Source: Blastocatellia bacterium AA13 (GTDB lineage Bacteria; Acidobacteriota; Blastocatellia; UBA7656). Taken from it: a DNA stretch of 64,000 nt. The notes beneath the pieces are model-generated. The model was not told where the DNA came from and did no database searches. It saw only the letters and a program-made list of their open reading frames with translations. Below are positions 63,201 to 64,000 of this stretch, piece by piece. Where the stretch lies: NCBI GenBank assembly GCA_003222245.1, contig QHVH01000018.1, positions 1-64,000 on the forward strand, written 5' to 3'. Made by a program: the position numbers and the translations under genes. Numbering within the stretch: the stretch's first letter is position 1; each line of letters begins with the position of its first letter.

Positions 63201-64000
63201 TTCCGACGCTTGGGCCCGATATCCATATTTCGCCGATCTCTTCGGGCTTACACCTTTTCAGCGATTCAGGATTGACGATCGCGACATGCTGATCACCGAG
63301 CGTCTGACCACAACTAACCAGAGTATGAGAGCGAGCAGTCTTATCCGCCGCTGGAACGGCGGTTCCGCTCTTCAGGCATTCAGAGTCGAACCGCCTGATG
63401 ATCGGAGCTTCGGTCTTCGGGCTGCCCGATACGATAAGCGTGGCCTCCGCCAGTCCATAGCACGGGAACAATGTCTGAGGCCGGAATCCGCATGGTTCAA
63501 ACGCCTCGCAGAACCGCTCCAATGTCTCGGCGCGAATCGGCTCCGCGCCGTTGAAGGCGACGGTCCAACTCGAGAGGTCGAGAGCCGCCTTCTCTTCGGC
63601 GGTCACCTTTCGGACGCATAGATCGTAAGCAAAGTTCGGCGCTCCGCTGGTCGTGGCCTTGTATTGAGAGATGGCCTGGAGCCAGCGCACCGGGTTTCGC
63701 AGAAACGATACCGGCGACATCAATACGGCGGGTATGCCTGCGTACAGCGGCTGCAGCACACCTGCCATAAAACCCATATCGTGAAAAGTCGGCAGCCAAG
63801 AGACGTATTTATCGCCCGCCTTATGACCGACGGCATTGAATACGAGCGAGGCGTTGTGAAGGAGGTTCGCGTGAGTCAGCATCACGCCCTTGGGTTGGGC
63901 TGTGGAACCCGAGGTGTACTGCAAGAAAGCCACTTCGTCTTCGCTGGAGCCGTGCGGCTGAAAACCCTCCGCCGGCTCAGCGGCGGAATCCGCGGCTGCC
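51268..64000 (-). CDS. NRPS with fatty-acyl loading: FAAL-ACP-C-A-PCP-C-A-PCP-C-C-A-PCP, 5' end outside the window
   Basis: The frame is open to the right edge; residues below count from the codon at 63933. A fatty acyl-AMP ligase (FLQYTSGSTAQPKGVMLTH, 1-410) precedes an ACP with Ser480. C1 544-990 (HHIVTDF 674); A1 1015-1510; PCP1 Ser1557. C2 1615-2050 (HHIASDG 1749); A2 2075-2575; PCP2 Ser2620. C3 2678-3115 (HHIVCDD 2811), then a second C-like domain 3140-3575 with SHMISDL at 3274. A3 3590-4088; PCP3 Ser4135; and an acidic C-terminal tail. A1 reads D-V-W-N-A-G-F-I-S. A2 reads A-A-G-K-I-G-H-V-G without the usual Asp. A3 reads D-V-W-H-M-S-L-V-D, serine. No epimerase domain is seen. It starts a lipopeptide that the C-A-PCP-TE protein would finish. 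Confidence 0.93.
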   Translation of the reverse strand, partial: AAADSAAEPAEGFQPHGSSEDEVAFLQYTSGSTAQPKGVMLTHANLLHNASLVFNAVGHKAGDKYVSWLPTFHDMGFMAGVLQPLYAGIPAVLMSPVSFLRNPVRWLQAISQYKATTSGAPNFAYDLCVRKVTAEEKAALDLSSWTVAFNGAEPIRAETLERFCEAFEPCGFRPQTLFPCYGLAEATLIVSGSPKTEAPIIRRFDSECLKSGTAVPAADKTARSHTLVSCGQTLGDQHVAIVNPESLKRCKPEEIGEIWISGPSVGIGYWSRFEESAQTFRAFIMGDAASMGDAASINEGPFLRTGDLGFTQDGQLFITGRLKDLVIIRGLNHYPQDIERTVEECDRALRPGCGAAFSVEAGGEEQLVIVQEIDQRKDFDPDEIVSRIRMAVSERHELQPFAVVLLKPGGIPKTSSGKIQRRLCKSGFMEGSLETVIAWRHTERETAAPETAATALVSPSRESDRTAAELEMALAALAARTIGLSPEEVDINRPITQYGLDSLMVVELAHNIQTGLGINVPMASLLHGYSIAELVQNLAAPALESPATRGFESEARARKRTAEDLNEYPLSHGQRGLWFLQQIAPDSVAYNIARAARVRGPVDVEALHRALQTLVDRHASLRTNFALTSSAPVQRVNDGAKVHFTRHDASNWNRETLNESLIREMNTPFALDADALLRISLFTLSENEHVLSLTAHHIVTDFWSLALFLNELGIAYAAEKSGAEAVLPPLEFTYADFAHYQADVLGREEGARLWAYWKSQLADHQPILDLPTDYPRPALQTYRGAAEPFAFDEELSELLKEFGAARGATLYMTLLACFQALLFRYSRQDDLLVGSPSAGRERAEFSSVMGYFVNPIVLRADLSGNPTFEEFHGRVRKIVLEAFEHQAYPFSLLVERLQPMRDPSRSPLFQAMFALQKTHLLNDEGLVSFALGDAAVTLNLGGLVLEPFPVEQRIAQFDITLMAAEIGGRLSASFEYNTDLFDRTTIARMAGHFLTLVEGLARTPDRPIALAPLFRQSELEQFLFESNKSECDYSAETTIDRLFSTQAALRPDSLALCFEDEALSYGKLNTKANQLAHLLQSRGIGSEAIVGICMERSVELVASLLGVLKASAAYLPLDPAYPADRLKFMVDDSGARLVLTHQRFAAVLPSDVESLPVDSISNLLSNYSGDDPHPGPVPRNLAYIIYTSGTTGRPKGTMISHESLANALLWFEYRHKDASLKRVIQKSSVSFDVSAWEIFWPLVSGGVLVLARPGGQYDCSYLERLINEQEITTINFPPAMLKRMIDEGSMRRCGSLEYVACGGEALSVELMNDFLDSSGADLENFYGPTETTISSSFWRCESRPDRRVLIGSPYANTTFYILDESGSPTPIGVPGHLYIGGSGVARGYLDRPDLTAEKFGPDPFSSTAGARFYQTGDLGRHTADFNVEYITRIDEQVKIRGYRIELAEIRSRLSEHPSVLDSSVIVHNSESAGKRLVAYVVCERVHSPAAAELRAHLRRSLPEYMTPSDYVFVDALPLTPNGKLDLRALPPPDADAESADEFVPPSTAVEEIVAAVWADVLNRTRISLNDNFFNVGGHSLLATQVVFRIRNVLKVDLAVHQIFETPVLADFARKLESTIRSRVQRPVPKLTAHGDDGPAPLSFAQLRMWLLHCLDPDDPVYNIPMAVRIAGPLNVSAVERSINEIVRRHQPLRTVFAASQGQPVGRILAEPAVPLVHIDAGDIEESKRLSFAMNAAAAEAKQPFDLATGPLIRTKLITITEADHVLLVTMHHIASDGWSIGVFLSEFAEFYEALSNDRPAAPAPLTFQYSDFARQQRESFKDEALVELLNYWRERLSGTLPVLELPLDYARPPIRNSKGAQHQFELGENLNVQLAAFSRQESATLFMALISGFNALLYRYTQQEDLIVGAPVAGRSLPELESLIGCFINTLALRTDLSDRPTFRELINRVRDVCVGAYAHQDMPFERLMDELVVERDLSRNAIFQVMFELQAGFEPSFNLSGARVTPLYIERGSSKFDLTLNITQGERLTGYVEYDTSLFDAGTISRLASHFRNLLEAAIENPDTRIAFLPIMSMAELRQLCFEWNDTRFDFRNDGCVHEMFEAQAARTPDAAALVFESRILSYRELNRRANQLARRLREAGVQPDATAAICMERSLEMWIAVLAVMKSGAAYVPLDPAYPNDRLSFMLEDSGARVVLSQQGPAELLSSHDATVLLVDVELAFAGPEDECDISSVTAPEHLAYVLYTSGSTGRPKGVAIEHRQLRNYILGVTRTLGLDGMKTFAVASTFAADLGNTVVFPSLCAGGCLHIIPEDTASDADAMCEYLDLHSIDCIKIVPSHLASLRSYTRDEQAMPGRLLILGGEASQNRWIDELRGENPDCAIFNHYGPTESTVGVVTYRVEASRPEHPPVLPLGKPLPNSRVHLLDRNGEAVPAGVHAELLIAGDGLARGYFNRADLTAEKFAPDPFAETPGGRLYRSGDAARYSRDGNVHFLGRIDDQVKIRGFRIELGEIEAALREHSFLEEAAVLVRGEAGEKRLVGYVVPQAGKQLSPGEIRSYLKQRLPDYMTPADIVLLESLPLTSNGKIDRRALPEPTPALGAGGGYVSPRNPTEELIANAWRQVLGIERIGAFDNFFELGGNSLLATQVVSRLRASVDNGIALRSIFESPTVGALAERIKKARTDARFEAPAIGRASGEGNLPLSYSQWRLWFLDQLTQGSSVYNVAVALRLTGALNVTALQSSINEIVRRHEILRTVFATSDDSAIQRVLANLDINLELTDLTQLPESGRDRIVSRLAASAAKTKFNLAEAPLLGTGLLKLSASDSVLLLTIHHIVCDDWSVGIFDREISALYAAFSDGLQSPLSELQLQYGDFSSWQRRWLIGDVLDSEIAHWKRRLGPRIPVLEIPTGRPRPRIQSFRGNVLSFELPAPLSESLKRVSLERGKTLFMTLLAGFAVTLYRCSRQDRIAIGVPVANRNHIETEGLIGFFTNILVTLIDLSGNPTYEELLERVREVTVDAYDHQDAPFEKLVEAFNLKRDLSRPALRQVAFAYEQASPERMEIPGVAISRIPIESDTARLDLTLFISDEKSGLKGSLEYNSDIFDRGLMERFADMLRTVFEDITGDPTRGLIALPPLVDTASVDTSAETGLQTKLEDAAMLAYEQSNMSANQLLFWFSKKLQRDVQLYFDEVTVAFTIQGRVDESRFQQAFQKVVDDSDALRSTVQEINGAPCRYVHQVFPFSAPCIDFSTEADPRNAAERWLSAHQAAQLDFSSRLFDCALLKLADDRFVWSLKISHMISDLWSVSVLVKRLSGYYKLSIGEGLDETEPMRPYQHYLDSEKVYRRSPGYTRAEAYWNQKLALEVTSNRFYRGSFSKETTRTERVSRDLGLERSRRIRVLTGEAGLFSPAVFFASLLFAYQHRISGEPILRMGTPLAHRPDDFAGTIGLFINVCPLQIAMNPGETFISLARTTQTEIIESARAQRYAVRNPIHGKAYDVYFNYQIAAFTECLGLPVDFDLIHSGHSNDLLAIQVRDFDASGSFRLDLDFNIEAFDRNQRVRATDHYLRLLDSFLEDSNRPIQTAGMLSEHEIEQTLHALNRTAREYNQTGSLHELIEAQVRTTPDSIALIYQDTQLSYAGLNRSANRLARALMRKGAFSDSTVGICIQRSVEMVVSLLAVLKAGAAYAPLDPEYPAERLAYMIEDAAAPVLITRSEWESRLPKHTSAAICAAICIDVEWQSVSLESSEDLNLDVSEQNLAYVIYTSGSTGKPKGAMIQHAGIRNRLLWMQEAYGMTPQDRVLQKTPFSFDVSVWEFFWPLMTGACLVVAEPGGHRDPLYLMNEIDRTGITTIHFVPSMLQAFLSDYEPGRCTSLKRVMCSGEALPHEVQERFFASLAAELHNLYGPTEASVDVTSWACVRNGNSRVVPIGRPIANTSILMLDRSLNALPEGIAGELHIGGVGVARGYLGRPDLTAEKFIPDPYSQTPGAHLYKTGDLARHLSDGSIEFLGRLDYQVKIRGFRIELGEIESALASHPSVREAAVLAREDNGHQRLAAYVVAAPGSELAAADLRAHLRATLPEYMVPSAILFMDAMPLTVSGKLNRSALPAPEEGQAFAVRPFVAPDSPIEEILAGIWQEILGVERIGVTDDFFELGGQSILATRLLSRLRQQLFIQIPLRDFFEAPTIAKLAEAITQSQYEQDEEEREMLAELVSEINGLSDEAVKEMLQADEAESIEKAMEHYE
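52801..52824. repeat. Tandem 12-bp duplication in the third A domain
   Basis: GCAGATCGCGGC occurs twice without interruption, giving AAICAAIC-type residues (about 3704-3712 of the protein) in a surface loop before the A3 core motif. It is in frame and presumably tolerated. Confidence 0.7.
63113..63148. repeat. Tandem 18-bp duplication in the FAAL domain
   Basis: Two 18-base units differing at two positions (63113-63130 and 63131-63148) encode MGDAAS twice in a row at about residues 263-274 of the fatty acyl-AMP ligase. It is in frame, in a loop just before the conserved FLRTGDLGF motif. Confidence 0.7.

Larger units (their letters stand above)
32463..64000 (-). other. Biosynthetic gene cluster: lipopeptide NRPS with SznE/SznF-type N-nitrosation genes (continues past the right edge)
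   Basis: Fourteen genes all on the minus strand. Genes 64000-42515 (NRPS, exporter, NRPS-TE, methyltransferase, ADOP permease) are separated by 5-36 bases. After a 256-base gap with hairpins, genes 42258-32463 (SznF-like, Rieske, amidinotransferase, PRMT-like, Mo oxidoreductase, permease, AurF-like, ACP, amino acid:ACP ligase) are again tightly packed, several overlapping. This suggests two transcripts. The left boundary is placed at 32463 because the DinB-family gene beyond it looks unrelated. The right boundary is outside the window. Confidence 0.85.

Noticed and set aside
1-64000. CRISPR arrays, rRNA and tRNA genes
   Set aside because: No regularly spaced repeats of 23-50 bases and no cloverleaf or rRNA signatures were recognised by eye; the gaps between genes are short and accounted for.

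Overview
The window looks like chromosome of an Acidobacteriota member, possibly a Blastocatellia-type lineage. This is inferred from gene types, not from a search: a large outer-membrane receptor with an N-terminal carboxypeptidase-regulatory domain (8284-11484), an 810-residue permease of the ADOP type typical of acidobacteria (42515-44947), a Bacillus-like sdhCAB operon, and moderately high GC with mixed gene orientation. No rRNA, tRNA or CRISPR array was seen.

Left part (1-32.4 kb). An IS1380-family transposase at the left edge abuts a secreted-protein gene that looks cut short. A small six-cysteine secreted protein diverges from a sigma factor/zinc anti-sigma pair. At 4.5-13.8 kb lies an aromatic-acid (benzoyl-CoA type) locus: beta and alpha subunits resembling 4-hydroxybenzoyl-CoA reductase, an outer-membrane receptor, a phenylacetate/benzoate-type CoA ligase, and a divergent BzdR/BoxR-type regulator (HTH plus shikimate-kinase-like domain). 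The regulator has a near-consensus promoter overlapped by a perfect 18-bp palindrome. Housekeeping genes follow: carB, sdhCAB, fmt, rsmB, a threonine/serine dehydratase, an rfbD-like reductase, a secreted Xaa-Pro peptidase, a MobB-like NTPase and a DinB-family protein. A convergent, 3'-overlapping restriction-modification pair sits between sdhC and fmt.

Right part (32.46 kb to the right edge, all on the minus strand). This is a biosynthetic gene cluster of more than 31.5 kb, and it is the main discovery. In transcription order it encodes an NRPS entered from the right edge (FAAL-ACP-C-A-PCP-C-A-PCP-C-C-A-PCP), an MFS exporter, a second NRPS (C-A-PCP-TE), a methyltransferase and an ADOP permease. 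After a 256-bp gap with two hairpins come a SznF-type enzyme (haem-oxygenase-like diiron domain plus cupin), a Rieske ferredoxin, a glycine-amidinotransferase-like enzyme, a PRMT-like methyltransferase resembling SznE, a molybdopterin oxidoreductase, an amino-acid permease, an AurF-type diiron N-oxygenase, a free-standing carrier protein, and an aminoacyl-tRNA-synthetase-like amino acid:carrier-protein ligase.

In streptozotocin biosynthesis SznE makes N-omega-methyl-L-arginine and SznF oxidises and rearranges it to an N-nitrosourea. All nine metal ligands of SznF, as I remember its numbering, are present here at one constant offset of +19. The working hypothesis is therefore a lipopeptide carrying an arginine-derived N-nitroso, N-hydroxy or related N-N group. 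At least two serine-type modules are read from the specificity residues, and further nitrogen chemistry may come from the AurF-type oxygenase and the amidinotransferase. The product is not known and everything about it is inference.
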